64,000 nucleotides of DNA from Phlegmacium glaucopus (taxonomy: Eukaryota > Basidiomycota > Agaricomycetes > Agaricales > Cortinariaceae). The translations under genes and the position numbers were made by a program. The notes under the pieces are model-generated. The model ran no database searches and was not told the DNA's origin. It worked only from the letters and a program-made list of their open reading frames with translations. The stretch is taken from NCBI GenBank assembly GCA_015039465.1, contig MU130378.1, forward strand, positions 1,430,570 through 1,494,569. The letters run 5' to 3'. Below are positions 22,854 to 34,990 of this stretch, one piece after another (the stretch's first letter is position 1; each line of letters opens with the position of its first letter).

Positions 22854-25595
22854 CTAGTATTTACGTGTAGCAAGCGCTCGGATTTCATAAAGATAAGAAC
22901 GATCTGAGGCGAGCGAAGTATCTCGTTTGGCCAGGGTTGACTTCCAACCTTTCATTTCCACCCGGTGTCGTGCCTCGGCTGTCCTACAACCTTCAAGGAA
23001 GGCAGCGTCTACGTCACATACCATCATCGACGCTCGGGAACCGCGGTCACTGCCTGAATCAGAAATCGTACGCGAATGGCTACCCGCAGGACTGGCAGCA
23101 CCCGCCTGGGGGTCTGATAAGTTGCTTGAACTGCTGACGTCCGATACACGAGGAATATTGGCACGTATTGTGCCTTCTTTCGACTCCCAGGTGTCGACAT
23201 CCTCTTCGTCATCTGCCAAGTTAGCAAACACATCTGGTTCATCATCCTCTGGTGGTAATGTCGATATCCAGCACATCCGTCTTGGATCAAATACCATATT
23301 GCCCACTATTCGTGCGCCAGATGCAAATGAACCCAGGGGAGATCCGATTGATGAGCCTGTGAGGTGAGTGATGAGGGCAGGTCGCGATGATGTTCCAACT
23401 GCCACGTCAAAATCACGAAGGACGTGGTCATTGCCTTCCCACCGCAGGGTCTGAGGATTCCATTTCATATCTCCTACAACTGTGGCAACAGAACATCAAT
23501 ATCCAAAATAACCAAAAAATAACCAAGACTAGTCACAAACCTTTAGGAGCAGCAGACCCTCCCAAATTGCGAATGAGGGTGGGTTTCCGGCGGGCAATCC
23601 CTGGTTGAGAAGGCGACAAGGCACCCTTCTTCTTGGGAAGTACTTCAGTAGGGCATGGTGGAGGAAACTCTATGCGAGTGGCACTTCGTCGTAAGATATT
23701 CCAGGGTCCCAAAGCTACATGAGGTTCTAAACAATGGCGTTAGCTCAAATTGTGCAAAGTATAGAAAAAAAGTAAGTACCATTTGAGATGGAACCTTCAC
23801 GTTTGCCTTTCTTCCTTATGGTACCCTTATCAGGCGGTTTATCGATTGCGGTTATTTTATCCCCCACGTTAGGGGGATATGCAGCGCCTGGAATGCGATT
23901 TCCGAATCCCTTGGGCTGAACACGGTAGCGAACCTCCTTTTCTCTGTCGGTTGGAAGATCCTCTATACCATCTAGTTCTGTCCCATCCCCATAAGTTCGT
24001 TGACGTTTAGGTCGCCGGAGAAGTTTTGGTACAACAGGTGGTGGCGGGAAATGAGTTAGGCTACGTGGAGGTACCGATGCGCGTAAAGATAAACTAGATG
24101 GCGGTCTTGTTGGAGGGGAAGTGGCTCGGGGTGCGGGTGATTCTTTGCCACTAGAGGAAGATCCTCCAAATATTTGTGAGAGGGCAGGCCGACTTTTCAG
24201 TCGAGATTGTGTAGGCATAGTCAATCGAAGAGCTGCGGGATTCGATGAAGGGGTAGAAGGTCTTGTAGGGGGGATCTTAATATCATGTATGCGGCTTGTC
24301 GAACTCTTATGGCTCTTTGCTCTTGAAGCAGCGGTGGGCTCTTCATAACGTGCAGATTTGTTTTGATCCGAGCCTGAACATAAAGCCTGGCTAAGACCAA
24401 CTCCATTTAAACAAGACAAAGAGGCTTTGCGAGTTAAATTTCGAGTAGAAGCCGGAGGAGTCGGAGGTTTGAGTCCTGAATGAGACTTTTGACCACGAAG
24501 ACTGCCTGGTTTGGGTGAGAGAAAATTATTTGAAGATGATGAAGGGGTGGGGGTCGGAAAATTTGAAACAAGAGCTTGGAAATTTTGTGAATGAGAGGGA
24601 GGCCGAAGAGGCGGGGACGGTGACAGCCGAAGTTTCTGTAATTGTTTTGCAGAAGATGTCGGAGGATTGGCGGGTGACTTGGAGCGTTCTAGCTGTGGCC
24701 TTGAGGGCGGACGCAACGTAGAGGGGCGCTGAGTAGGCATGCTGTTACTACGATTGAAATGACGTTGTGTTTGATGTTGAGCATTGTACATCAATCGACT
24801 TGGGCTGAGATCAACATCATCATTGATTACAAGGCCCATCTCAAAATCGTCATCTGGATCCAGATTCGAGACTTTAACAGATTTATTGGTATGCTGGGCC
24901 TTCTTTTTCATCTCCAGGATTTTCTTTAGTTGGCGACCACTATGTCCCGATTCAAATAAAGCAGAAGGCAAGACTAAACCTTCGAGTTCATCGTCTTCTT
25001 CTTCCGTTTCTGTGTCGGGTAAAGAGACGGATGAAGAACTTGAGTTGGTAGAAGGAGACGCTTCAGCAAAACCGAGCGTTGAGTAAGCATCTGAGGATTG
25101 AGACGAGGAAGAGTTGTCTTTGTCTCCCCACTCCAGCGAGTTCTTTGATGATCGGTGGTTGAGTGACAAAGGGGCAAGTGAGAGTTGAGTCATATCGGTT
25201 GGTAGAGCGAAGGCATCCTCGAAGTCTTCGTCGATAGGGTCGACAGCTGGCTTTGCAGGTTTGGAACGCATGAGGGTCGAAAATGCCGCCGCTTTGATAG
25301 TAGAGACACCCTCGTCGTCGTCGTCGTCGTCATTTGAATCTGGTTGTTGAAGCGGCGGTCGGATGGTGATAGGGTGAGGAGAATGGGAGATTTCGGATCT
25401 GGCCACCAGTCCTGCGACAACTGCATTCACCTTTGCCCCTCCGGTACGACCTAAATCCATGTCAATGTCCCAATCTTCGTCTTCTCCATCTTTGTCGGAC
25501 GAGGCATGGATAGGCACGCCATCTGGAAGGTCGAAATCGGCGTCAGGCCATTCTTCACGAGGCAAAATGAGAGTTGGGGCAGGTATTGGGGACAT
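22854..25595 (-). CDS. BYR4: Byr4/Bfa1-type septation-network GAP component
   Basis: The first exon is a long 5' frame from ATG 25595 (MSPIPAPTLILPREEWPDADF) to about 23780. A second exon (EPHVALGPWNILRRSATRIEFPPP) and a third (GDMKWNPQTLRWEGNDHVL to the stop at 22854) follow. The signature is the C-terminal pair WNPQTLRWEGN and NMVFDPRRMCWIS, found in Byr4/Bfa1. With Cdc16/Bub2, Byr4 forms the two-part GAP that holds the Spg1/Tem1 GTPase inactive at the spindle pole body until mitotic exit. The N-terminal two thirds are low-complexity, rich in Ser, Pro and acidic residues, with a poly-Asp run coded by GTC-type repeats near 25312-25330. They are likely disordered and phosphorylated. Length (about 880 residues) suits a basidiomycete Byr4. 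Confidence 0.88.
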
Positions 25596-25721
25596 GTCAG
25601 GGAGTGAATAAATTACAAAAGGGCAGGATTTATTTGAAAAGGGTAGACGAAGAAAATCAAAAGATGAACCAAGCGTTCTTGAGACGCTGGTAAAGAAAAT
25701 TCAAGGTATGGCCCCCGAAGG

Positions 25722-25748
25722 GAGTAAACAGAGTAAACAGAGTGTACA
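25722..25748. repeat. Three tandem 9-bp units (GAGTAAACA)
   Basis: Two perfect copies (25722-25730 and 25731-25739) are followed by a GAGTGTACA variant (25740-25748). They lie between the Byr4 start and the NRDE2 stop, so they may be in the Byr4 promoter or the NRDE2 3' UTR. Confidence 0.7.
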
Positions 25749-25772
25749 AAGTAACGCGTCACTGTCACGCAA

Positions 25773-28700
25773 TCAATATGGCATAAGTCTCCTGAGTTCT
25801 CGAGCATTGTGTTCAATCTCGTCTTCACTCTCATTATCCTCTTGTCCATCTGCCTCTACAACGTTGTTCTCCATCACGTTTTCAAGCCCCTGCCGTAATC
25901 TTATCCCTCTTTCGGCCATTGTCTCGGCCAGAGCATTTAGTTCGTGCACCTGGAACACACTTCGAAGGGGTCCAAATGCTAATAGATAGAGCTCTGTTGA
26001 ACCGTAGTTAGATATCATATTCAAAGGTGCAAATGTTCAACTTGCCCTTCACAAGAGGGCATTCACCGATGGCACGGAAAAGTAGCTTCTTGGCCCGTTG
26101 TAACTCCTTCACACGAATTTCAAATTCAATGGAAATTCTCCAGATAACGAAGCTGCCTTTTGTTCTGTCCATGATTTAGTTTTTCGCTAAACGAAAGTGT
26201 GAAAAATCATACCGCTCATGCTCAACAGCCGCAGCCAATCCATTTCTTGTACGCTCAACTTCACTTTGCCATTTACCCTGTTGCCATCCTGCCATCCAGA
26301 CTTCCTCTACTCTTCTGGCAACGTCTTTGATTCTGCCAGCATTGCTCCCTAATGTAGTTCTGACTCTTCCCCATATTCCTTGGCCCTTTTCTGCTTCCAA
26401 GAATATCCCAAGGATTATGGAGTTACTTGGATAAACCTCGACCGCGGTCCCAGCACGTTCCCTAAGAATAGATGGAGGTGTAGGCCTCTTGAGAATCACA
26501 CCGTGGAAGTAAAGTAGAACCAAAGTAGCTGTTATTAAACTTTCACTGGGACAAGATCCTTTTTCCAATGGTCCGTCGAAGATAGCGAGAGCAGCCACGG
26601 GATCTTGACTAGTCAGAAGGTCCAACAAGGCACGAAGTTTAATCCACGATTCATATTCCTTCCATTGGGGAGAGAGTTCTGTAGATGCAATCATGTCTTC
26701 CAAAGAGCGTTTAGTCCGTAGAATCGTGATACCAGTAGCAGGGGCCGACATTCCAACAGAGCTGAGAATGACGCTTAAGGATTGTTCATCTCCGCCATCT
26801 AACCATTCCATCTCGGCCCAATTCCACCACAGCTGGCTTTCTCCAGGCCGTGTATTGCCCAGTCGCGAAGCAATGAGAATAGTCTGATAGATTTTGCGTG
26901 CTTCATCCAGTCGCCCCCGCGATCTCTCAAGTTGTGCATGAGCACTCCAGTGCTCTAAAGAGTCGCGATGGACGGACAGGAAAGACTTGGAAAGTTTCAA
27001 AGCACTTTGGACAAAAATAGGTCACAAATATGAACAGCAAGTGGAGGAATGGAATGTACCTTTTTTGATTAAAAGCCATTTCAAAAGCCAAAGTGAGCAC
27101 ATCCCACTCAGGATCACCTTGATTCAAGCGAAGGCCCGTAAAAAGCCGTCTGACGATGTTCGCGTCCACATCTGCAATGTCATCCGTTGTCCAAAGTGTT
27201 CTTCGAGGCAACCTTCCTGGTTCACCTGAAGTAAGATCAAGTGGGCGGGACACATCACAACCCCAATATCGAACCGGTCCAAAAGGGGTGGAATATGTCC
27301 TTTCGCGACCAACTATCACGCCTGCCGCTGAATCTGATAGCAGATTCTTCTGAGTCGTTTCTGAAGGGAAGAGTGAACGTAAATAGTTTGGACCCGTTAG
27401 ATAACCCGCGTTCCAACGATCGTCCCAATCGCTTTTGTCATTACCAGACAAAAAGAATCCAGGTACGTGAAGACCCAGGAAAGACAACCAAGCCATGCGA
27501 AACCCGTGCTTCGCTCGGTGGCCTTGAATGTCCAACAACATGGTGCGGATATCACTCAACAGCACGGTGGAATAGGGATCCGGTGTGTCTGAAGCCGCGC
27601 GTGTAGGAAGGTGTGATTTCAGATCCGCTTGTAATTCTTCGCTGGCCCATTGACGGTAAGGATCCAAGTCTGGCATTTTGGGCAAGAGAGGTGCTTCTGA
27701 GGGTAAGGGCGTTGCGTCTTTCTTGGCAGAATGCCATGAAGCCCAGCCTTCAGCGCATTCTTCTCCAATTCGTGGGTACTCTGAATCCCAGAATTCTTCA
27801 AGGTTGGTCAACCGTGCGTTGAAAGACATTTTGGCAATGTTCGGAGGAGCATTGAAGGTTCTAAATAAAGGCCGTTAGGTCAGCTCGATAAGAATGATGA
27901 AACTGTAGTACAGTTCAGCCTGCGCTTGGAACATTGCCACTGCACGTTCTGAGTATCCTGGAGACCAAATATGAGATGCTTCGGTATCAGCTGAATGCCT
28001 AGACATACCTGCATTTTTGATAGCTACGGCAACGCGCCAAAATATTCGAACTTTCCCGATCTCTGCTTCTTCGCCAATGCTGAGGCCGGCCAAAGCTCTA
28101 GTAGCAGATTCGAGAACCCCATCAATTCCTTTATTTCCATTCCTGATCCTCCATTCCAACCATTCAAGCCAAATCTCGATTCCTCCTACTTTTAAAGCGT
28201 CCTCCCATTCTGACCTTAACTTGCTTTCATGCCAGATGTTCTCCCCAGCTCTTAAATATGTAAGTCGTAGATGCAGATCCCGAGTATTTTGAGGGTCAGC
28301 GGAGAGGGCGCGTGCAATTATGGAAACGGTAATCTCGGAGCGTGCCTTCGTCGCGTTTTTGGAAGCGAAGGGTATGTCGGACAAAGTTTGGTTCAACAGA
28401 GCAAGCCACTTGCCGACGGCACGAGGATTTGCTTCCAAGTCTTGTTCCAGTAACTTGAGGCTCTCTTGGTTGGCGGATAGAACAAGTGTGTCACTGTCGT
28501 CGTAGCTGTCATCATCACTTTCGGATGGTGAGGAAGAATCTGAATTGTCGTCTGCTTCTATTTTACTTAAGGATCGGTAGGGTTCGTTATTTTCATTCAC
28601 TCCATGTCGGGAGGGTATACGAATAAAACCATCAACTTCGGCGTATTTATTGCTGTCTTTGGAAGGCAAAAGTCTTCGTGAAGGAGGTTGAGAGAGTAGA

Positions 28701-29191
28701 GCACGAGATGCAGAGTCAGTCAAACTAGACAACTTTCATACGGTTACGAGACGAATATCATTCAATAGCACCATTGACACACCATTCGATAGTTACTAGG
28801 TCCAATTTCAATCCCCTTACCAGCTCGCCGTAGAACCACGTAAGAGTTAGGAAGGCCAAGTATGTTCCTGCCACCTAGACGGTCATCAGATGTTACTCTG
28901 AATGAGATCTTTGGCTTTCATACCGCCAACAATTCGATATTTAGGAATATCACCAGCATGCAAGCCGCCGTATTGTATATTAAGTGAGTCACCCTTGCGA
29001 TCGGAGTAGAAGAAACGACTGAATGAGTCGAGTTTTTCCAAGTTTTGTTGCTTGACATTCTGATCTTCCTTAGCACGACGGTGCTTTTTGCCTTTTATTT
29101 TATGTTCGCGCTTATTTGATGACTGTCCGGGCTCAGGATGGGAGTACAGGTCAGGGAACGATGAAAAGGAGGGAGGAGACAGAGAAGACAT
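25773..29191 (-). CDS. NRDE2: NRDE2 homolog (nuclear RNA surveillance factor)
   Basis: Seven exons begin at 29191 with a basic N-terminus (KREHKIKGKKHRRAKEDQ) and the NRDE2 signature FYSDRKGDSLNIQYGGLHAGD. Then come VVLRRAGKGIEIG, a Ser/Asp-rich patch, and helical HAT-like repeats (WLALLNQTLSDIP, WLEWLEWRIRNGN, WWNWAEMEWLDGG, VIWRISIEFEIRVKELQRAKK). NRDE2 is nuclear. In S. pombe its ortholog works with Mtl1 in exosome targeting and cryptic-intron control, and in worms in nuclear RNAi. Exon 1 is 28924-29191 and exon 2 is 28783-28874. The intron at 25994-26045 uses GC (GCAAGT) as donor; only that choice gives CPLVKELYLLAFG. A divergent membrane-protein gene starts 94 bp upstream. Confidence 0.9.
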
Positions 29192-29285
29192 TGACTACGG
29201 CAACCCGGGCCGTTGTGATTGGTTTTGGTTAACTTTAGACTGAGCGTCATATGCATACACTAAACCTACTCCATTCCATTCAATA
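29192..29285. promoter_or_regulatory. 94-bp divergent spacer (NRDE2 / promethin-like)
   Basis: The start codons of two divergent genes are 94 bp apart. No TATA-like element is evident on either strand. Confidence 0.4.
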
Positions 29286-30053
29286 ATGGGACAACCTGAA
29301 CGCTCTTCGTTCGTTAGCCGGTTCGTCTTTCGTTCGCCATTCACATAGTTTATTCATTTTGAATAGCTTCGAGCTTAACTACGTCCGGCCTGCGTTGAAA
29401 ATTGGCACTGCTTACTTCAATGACCGCCCCATATTGACTGTATGACCTGCCTGCTCGCCCATCTCGGTTCATGCTTATTCCCTTAGAAGACATTTTTGGC
29501 CATATTCTTTGTCTTTAGCATACTGCCTGTCCTGGCGTTTCTGTAAGGCTCTAATTTTTTTAAAAAAAAGATTATTTGACCACTAACCCTTTTGCAAAAA
29601 TTAGTGGCATTGGTCTCTTTGTGATTATATCTTTCAATCTCATCGCTCTAGCCGTTGTGTTCATCGCTTCATCGGCTGTTATTTTGGGCCTCTGTAAGCT
29701 CCTCTTCTCCTTGAATGCAATGGCCAATTAAACTCTACTGTTCAGTTGCCATTCTTGTCGCTATCCTCCTTGGCGCATTATTCGCCTCAGCCTTTTTCAC
29801 CTTCATGGCTATTTCTGCATATATCCTACTCAGACTTGTCGTTCTTGTTCGAGAGGATGGTGTATCAGGCGTCTCAGGATGGGCATGCGAAATGAAGTCT
29901 CACATCCTCAATAACTCTGCATACGGTTATCACGCACAAGCTCAGGACGATCGGTCTGAATCAAACGAATCGGTCGTTGTCGTTCATGAACCAGAAGCTC
30001 GTTCTTCAGACTATCATGATGAAAGTGACTATAACGTTAAGGTTCAATGTTGA
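29286..30053 (+). CDS. Small hairpin membrane protein, promethin/LDAF1-like
   Basis: Five exons (29286-29320, 29367-29439, 29487-29542, 29605-29693, 29746-30053) encode 186 residues. After a short soluble start (MGQPERSSFVSRFELNYVRPAL) come four closely spaced hydrophobic stretches: TFLAIFFVFSILPVLAFLGI, LFVIISFNLIALAVVFIASS, VILGLFAILVAILLGALF and FFTFMAISAYILLRLVVLV. An acidic hydrophilic tail rich in Ser, Glu and Asp follows. Tight paired helices ahead of a soluble tail are the layout of promethin (LDAF1) and yeast Ldo proteins, which associate with seipin at sites of lipid-droplet formation. The family link rests on topology and weak similarity, not on a unique motif. Other small tetraspan proteins remain possible. 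Confidence 0.6.
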
Positions 30054-30671
30054 AGTCAGCTCAGTGGCCGATACGTTACGAAGATCACTACCAGTCTGAC
30101 AATATTTGTACCTTTTATTGTATTTTCTCAACCCGGTCATCTTTGTATACTACTAGTAGGGACACTATTCCTCAAGTTCTACATAGTCAAGTTTCTGTTT
30201 CTCAGACTGACACTGGCACTGCAGTTAACTTCGGTACCCGTCATGCTAAGCAGAAAGGAATGGTTTCTGTTCACGTGTTAATTACTGTACATGTAACATC
30301 AATTCCGAATTCATGACAGAATGCACTCAAAAAATTGCAATCATCCATGCTTGTAGTGTGACAATTTCGTGACATCATTAAAAAATGTGCAAAATTAGAC
30401 AAACTCACTGAAGAACTACCCTATTTATAGCAGAAATAGATAGCGCTTGTCCATACATACAAGAGTAGATAAACTGGAATGGAGAAAATAGGGGCTTGAA
30501 TGCCAAGGAGAGCAACAGAGTCCAGATTTTATACACCTCGTTACCTACTGAGCGTCACGTGGTAAACTCAGATTACAAGAATTTAAAACTACATATCTCT
30601 TTTAGTTCCCTTTTTACTATACGTATTGAAGTTAATATCATCAAGACTCACGACGTTATATTATCCCGACT
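30054..30671. other. 618-bp intergenic between two plus-strand genes
   Basis: It should contain the 3' UTR of the membrane-protein gene and the NIP7 promoter. Short open frames (30054-30316, 30496-30684) show no domain and run through AT-rich sequence. I see no RNA gene or repeat. Confidence 0.45.
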
Positions 30672-31477
30672 ATGCGCCCATTGACGGAAGACGAATCCAA
30701 GGCCGTATTTACAAAACTGGCCAATTACATTGCATGTTTTCCCCTTCTTTTTTAGCATACGAAAAAAAACTGAAGCTGGACATCCAGGGAAAGAATCTTA
30801 TTCACCTTATTGACCGTCCAGATGAGCCATATTGTTTTCGGCTGCAGAAGGACCGTGTCTACTATGTTTCAGAAGCCTCAATGCGCTTAGGGATCTCTGT
30901 GGCTCGATCGAATCTCGTCAGTCTCGGCACCTGTTTTGGCAAATTCAGCAAGAGTGGCAAATTCAAGCTGCACATCACTGCTTTGGACTACGTCGCGCAA
31001 TATGCAAAGTACAAAGTACGTCTGTGATTAATTGGATCGGTTGGAAAGGACTGACCTCTTTTAGATATGGATCAAACCCAACGGAGAAATGCCATTCTTG
31101 TATGGAAATCATGTTGTGAAGGCGCATTTAGGGAGGATAACGGAGGATACACCTGAACATCAGGGTGTGGTGGTCTTCAGCATGAACGATATACCTTTGG
31201 TATGCGCCTATGCTTCCTTGTATGAAAAATTGCTAATCTCTTGTAGGGCTTCGGAGTCACGGCGCGCTCGACCATTGATACACGGAAACTGGATCCCACG
31301 GCGATCATAGTTTTTCACCAAGCGTAAGTTGATAATTATTTTCTCCCAACCTGGGTAGGGGGGCTAATATTGCAAGGACAGTGATGTTGGAGAATATCTA
31401 CGTGATGAGGTAAGCTTTTTTTTGGTGATTGAATGTTAGACAAGTATTGACCGTACATGTAGGATACCCTGTTCTGA
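30672..31477 (+). CDS. NIP7: 60S ribosome assembly factor NIP7
   Basis: Six exons (30672-30731, 30788-31015, 31065-31199, 31247-31323, 31382-31409, 31463-31477) encode exactly 180 residues, the family length. It starts [20 protein letters not shown] and contains [48 protein letters not shown], the PUA-domain segment [21 protein letters not shown] and [20 protein letters not shown]7 binds pre-27S rRNA through its PUA domain and acts in the nucleolus during 60S maturation. Intron 1 (30732-30787) has a GC donor (GCATGT); no GT donor gives the conserved YIGKNL junction. The last exon is only 15 nt. SEC39 starts 93 bp downstream on the same strand. Confidence 0.96.
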
Positions 31478-31570
31478 TGTAATAATGTTCTCTACTCTCC
31501 TTTGCTGGCATTTGTAGAGTTGTATATCTGTAGTTGGCCCGATTTAGAAGTATCCTCTTACCACATCATT

Positions 31571-34500
31571 ATGTCCACTCTGTACACACAATGGATAGCT
31601 CTCGACGACGCACACCTCAACGAGCAGAACATTCGCCAAATACTTGGCGCCGTCCATGATGACCTCTGGCTCGTCTCTGCATGTGTTGACCGCGTACTTG
31701 ATGACACTGTTGCACAGCACCTTCTCCTGAATCTCGGTATATCAAGAACAGAACAGGCTGTCGAGAGATGCAATGAAATTCTTGCACTCAATTCACCTCC
31801 TAATAACGATTCACAGAATTTGAAACACGACACCCTACTCGCACATTTCAAGAATGTACCTGTCGATGCTGAGCTACTGCGTTTGCGTGCCACGCTTCTT
31901 CATCGACTTGACCGCCTCAATACTTATGTGGAGATGGAAAATTCATTTCCAAAGTATTCTGAAAGAGAGGTGGATGAAGAGGTGGATGAATGGGAGGATG
32001 ACCCATGGGCAGATGGGAACACTGCTTCGACTTCAAACGCCACCCCACAAAGTATATCTACCGAACGTTTTCCTCTAACGCTCTCCGGCGTCCTTCAAAG
32101 CGATTTGGTTTGGTTGGCCTGCCAGCTGGCATCTTTGCAAGCCCTTGCAGCTCTTCGGATTCTTCTACAAAAACATGCCTCAATATTATGGCCCAACCGT
32201 TTTAAGATCTTGGAATGTATACCCGAGCATACCGATCCTGCACTTTGTCGTGATATTTTCCCTACATGGGATCCCTCCACAAATCTCGAAGCAATAGTTC
32301 TGGAGGACAAATGGAGACCCGACCTAGACTTTTCAGAACTTCCCGAAACACAAGCTGCCATTCAGAATATCAGTTCCACATCATCCATAACATGCGACCG
32401 TCTCATCACAATTGACTATGCACCCACGCCTGACCCGCTTACCGCAGAAGGACTTTCAACATGGTATAAAAATCGCGTGAATAACGTCATTTCATCAGCT
32501 GGAATGATTGACGTGGCTCTTTCCCTCATCCAACATGGTGCATCCCAAGGAATTGCTTCCCTTGACGAGCTAGGCGAAGAACTGAGTCTTCTGTCTCGAC
32601 TTGTATATGACGTTCCTAAAGCACAAAGCATTGTAGATGATTGGACGCTCAGTGGATGGTATTCAATGGACCCCTTAACCGTTGTTCGCGCGTATCTTGC
32701 TCATTCCGAACCGAGTTCTTTGGCTCGTGACATATCCCGCCTCGTGATGCCATATCTTTTCGTGCTCGAGACCAGGTCAGAGCGTGCCGGAATTCCCGAC
32801 CCTGCCCTTCCTGCTCGTATTCTCAATGATTACATATTGACAACCACTCTCGAAAACGCAGCGGCAATTTTTGACTCCTCAAAGCCGACTCTGCCAGCAG
32901 GCCAGAGGCTGATAAAGAACGACGAAGAGATGGCTCGCATTGCACTAGCTTGTCTGTATGGTAGCGACAGCCTCGACGAATGGTCTACAATGAGCAGCAT
33001 ATTTGAATGCCTGCCAGCATGGGAACTTGCCAAAGATGAAGATGGTAATGAAGACGCAGCTGATGCGACAGTCGCTTCTCTAGGTGCTTTCGTCGCCCCG
33101 ACAACAAACCAACCCCAATGCACAGCACGAGACCTCTTGACCTTTTTTTCGCCTCTACCCTTTACATCATTATCGCGAGCACTGGATATTCTTGATGCGC
33201 ACCTGATATCGGCAGAGATACTTGCCCGATGGTCTGTTCCCGCTCCACTGCGATGGTTCCTTCAAAGTAGTGAAGACGTGAAAGAACAACGTGCTTGGGC
33301 CAACAGAATGGCACGGCAAGCAGGCGGCAAAACTGATCAACCAAAGGGCAGGGAGGATTGGGAATGGCTGCTGAGTGATATGTTGAAACTAACTGGAAAG
33401 AGTGATCCTAGTTTCCGAGGCGCGTTTTGCTTGCTAACACAAGAAGAAGTCACCGGCATTTTCTTCGGTGGCCTCTTGACCACGGGCAGTGAGTGTTGAA
33501 ATAAATTACAATTTATGTCAATTTGCTCTAAATCTTATATCAGACTTCGACATTGCAAAAACCATGATTCATGGTTCACACGGGAAGATTAATCTTGACT
33601 CAGAAGCAATAGAAACTGTGTGTCTTTCTTGTTCACGGGAACTCTACGATAATGCGAGTTCAGGAAACTACAAGTTTGGTGATATGAAACTTGCTTATGA
33701 CTGGTAAGTATGCCCAACTCTTGAACAAGAACCTCCTGAACTTTTATTCTAGTCTCGATGTACCCCAACCCTCTGAAAATATTGCCAAGGAAAAGGAGTT
33801 CATTGAAGCTACGTCGCGTATCTGCTCATTCAATGTTTTTTCGACCCCTGGCACCCCAATTTCTCCGATTGAAATCCGATTGACAAAGGACAAACTCTCA
33901 CTTGTTGCAAGGGTCCTTTCAAGTAACGAGGATGCTTACAAGCACACGGAAGTTATCCTAGACCTATGTTACAAAATCGGCTTCCGTGGAGACCTTGTAG
34001 CCGAAGTCAGAGTCCTCGCCATGCTAGCAGATACTGCACTTCAGGCAGAAGACTTCACGCTTGCTTTTGAAAGTACTGAGCGTATGGTGCACATCGTTGC
34101 CAAGCTCAGAAATTCCACGTCTTTGGGCGTTGATGAAGTCCGGGTCGGAGAGGCGGCAGAAGTTTGCTGGATCGCATGCTTCCAGCTAGGACGACAACCA
34201 GAATTTCAAGACCTACCCAGGAAGATGACCTTGTTAGGTCGTGCGTTGGAGCTCTGTCCATCTGAGAAAATCCATGACGTTTTGACAGCATGGCGGAAAT
34301 TGGAGGCGGAAAATATACATGACCGAAGAGAGAACTTTGAACTACGTCGTAGCCAGGCGGCATCTGCGACAAAGACGCGTAAAATGCACTTCGATGTTGC
34401 ATCTTCTTTGCGTGCACGTCTCCAGGATTTCCATGTCCCTTCACCGCCGTTACTTAGCACCCCAGATGCGGCAGCTCTTGCCTCAAGGACCTTCAAAACT

Positions 34501-34674
34501 GTAGCGGCCAATTTCCCATTCTCTGTGGGTCATCGTGGACGTTCTGACACAGATGAAAGGGGTTCATTCTCAAGTGAGGGATCACGGAGGATAGATGACG
34601 ACGTTTCAAGTCAAGCTTCAAGAGTATTTTCAAAAGGCATAGGATGGTTGATTGGTGCTGAGGATCAGGCCTAG
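31571..34674 (+). CDS. SEC39: Secretory pathway protein Sec39 (Dsl1 tethering complex)
   Basis: Three exons (31571-33488, 33544-33703, 33753-34674) encode about 1000 residues. The N-terminal MSTLYTQWIALDDAHLNEQNI and the alpha-helical body (AVHDDLWLVSACVDRVLDD, GLSTWYKNRVNNVISSAG, ASLDELGEELSLLSRLVYD) match the Sec39 domain. The C-terminal part has VARVLSSNEDAYKHTEVILDL and WIACFQLGRQPEFQDLPRKM. Sec39 is a peripheral ER protein that, with Dsl1 and Tip20, tethers COPI vesicles returning from the Golgi and supports SNARE assembly. The open frame extends upstream of the first ATG without a Met; I start at ATG 31571-31573. An acidic EEVDEWEDDPW patch sits near residue 140. The Ser/Arg-rich C-terminus ends in GIGWLIGAEDQA. 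Confidence 0.9.
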
Positions 34675-34990
34675 CCACAGTTATAGTTATCCTAGGCGAG
34701 GTTTTCCAGACTGGACAAATCAAAGAGTAGAAGGAGATCTGATTTAAAAAGGAAAGTGAGGCTAGTGGCCAGGATACCCCGCAATTTTTTATGATAGAGC
34801 CTTCAAGGGGGAAGATAATAAAGAATAAAGACATAAAGACATAATAAGACAAAGAACACAACGAACAGAAGTAGGAAGTTTGAAAGAAGTAATTATAAGT
34901 AGTGAATAAAGGAGCGTGCCATAAAGGAGTGATACGGACGACCTGTATTAGTACACGAGTCCATCCTCATATCCAACGACGAAAAAGTAT
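34675..34990. other. 316-bp convergent 3' spacer
   Basis: It lies between the SEC39 stop and the stop of the convergent unknown gene. It is AT-rich after 34800 with AATAAAG-type strings that could serve polyadenylation. No gene is visible. Confidence 0.45.

Noticed and set aside
31502..31570. Upstream open frame before SEC39
   Set aside because: It lacks an ATG (opens with TTG) and contains the NIP7 3' flank; the first ATG at 31571 fits the family.
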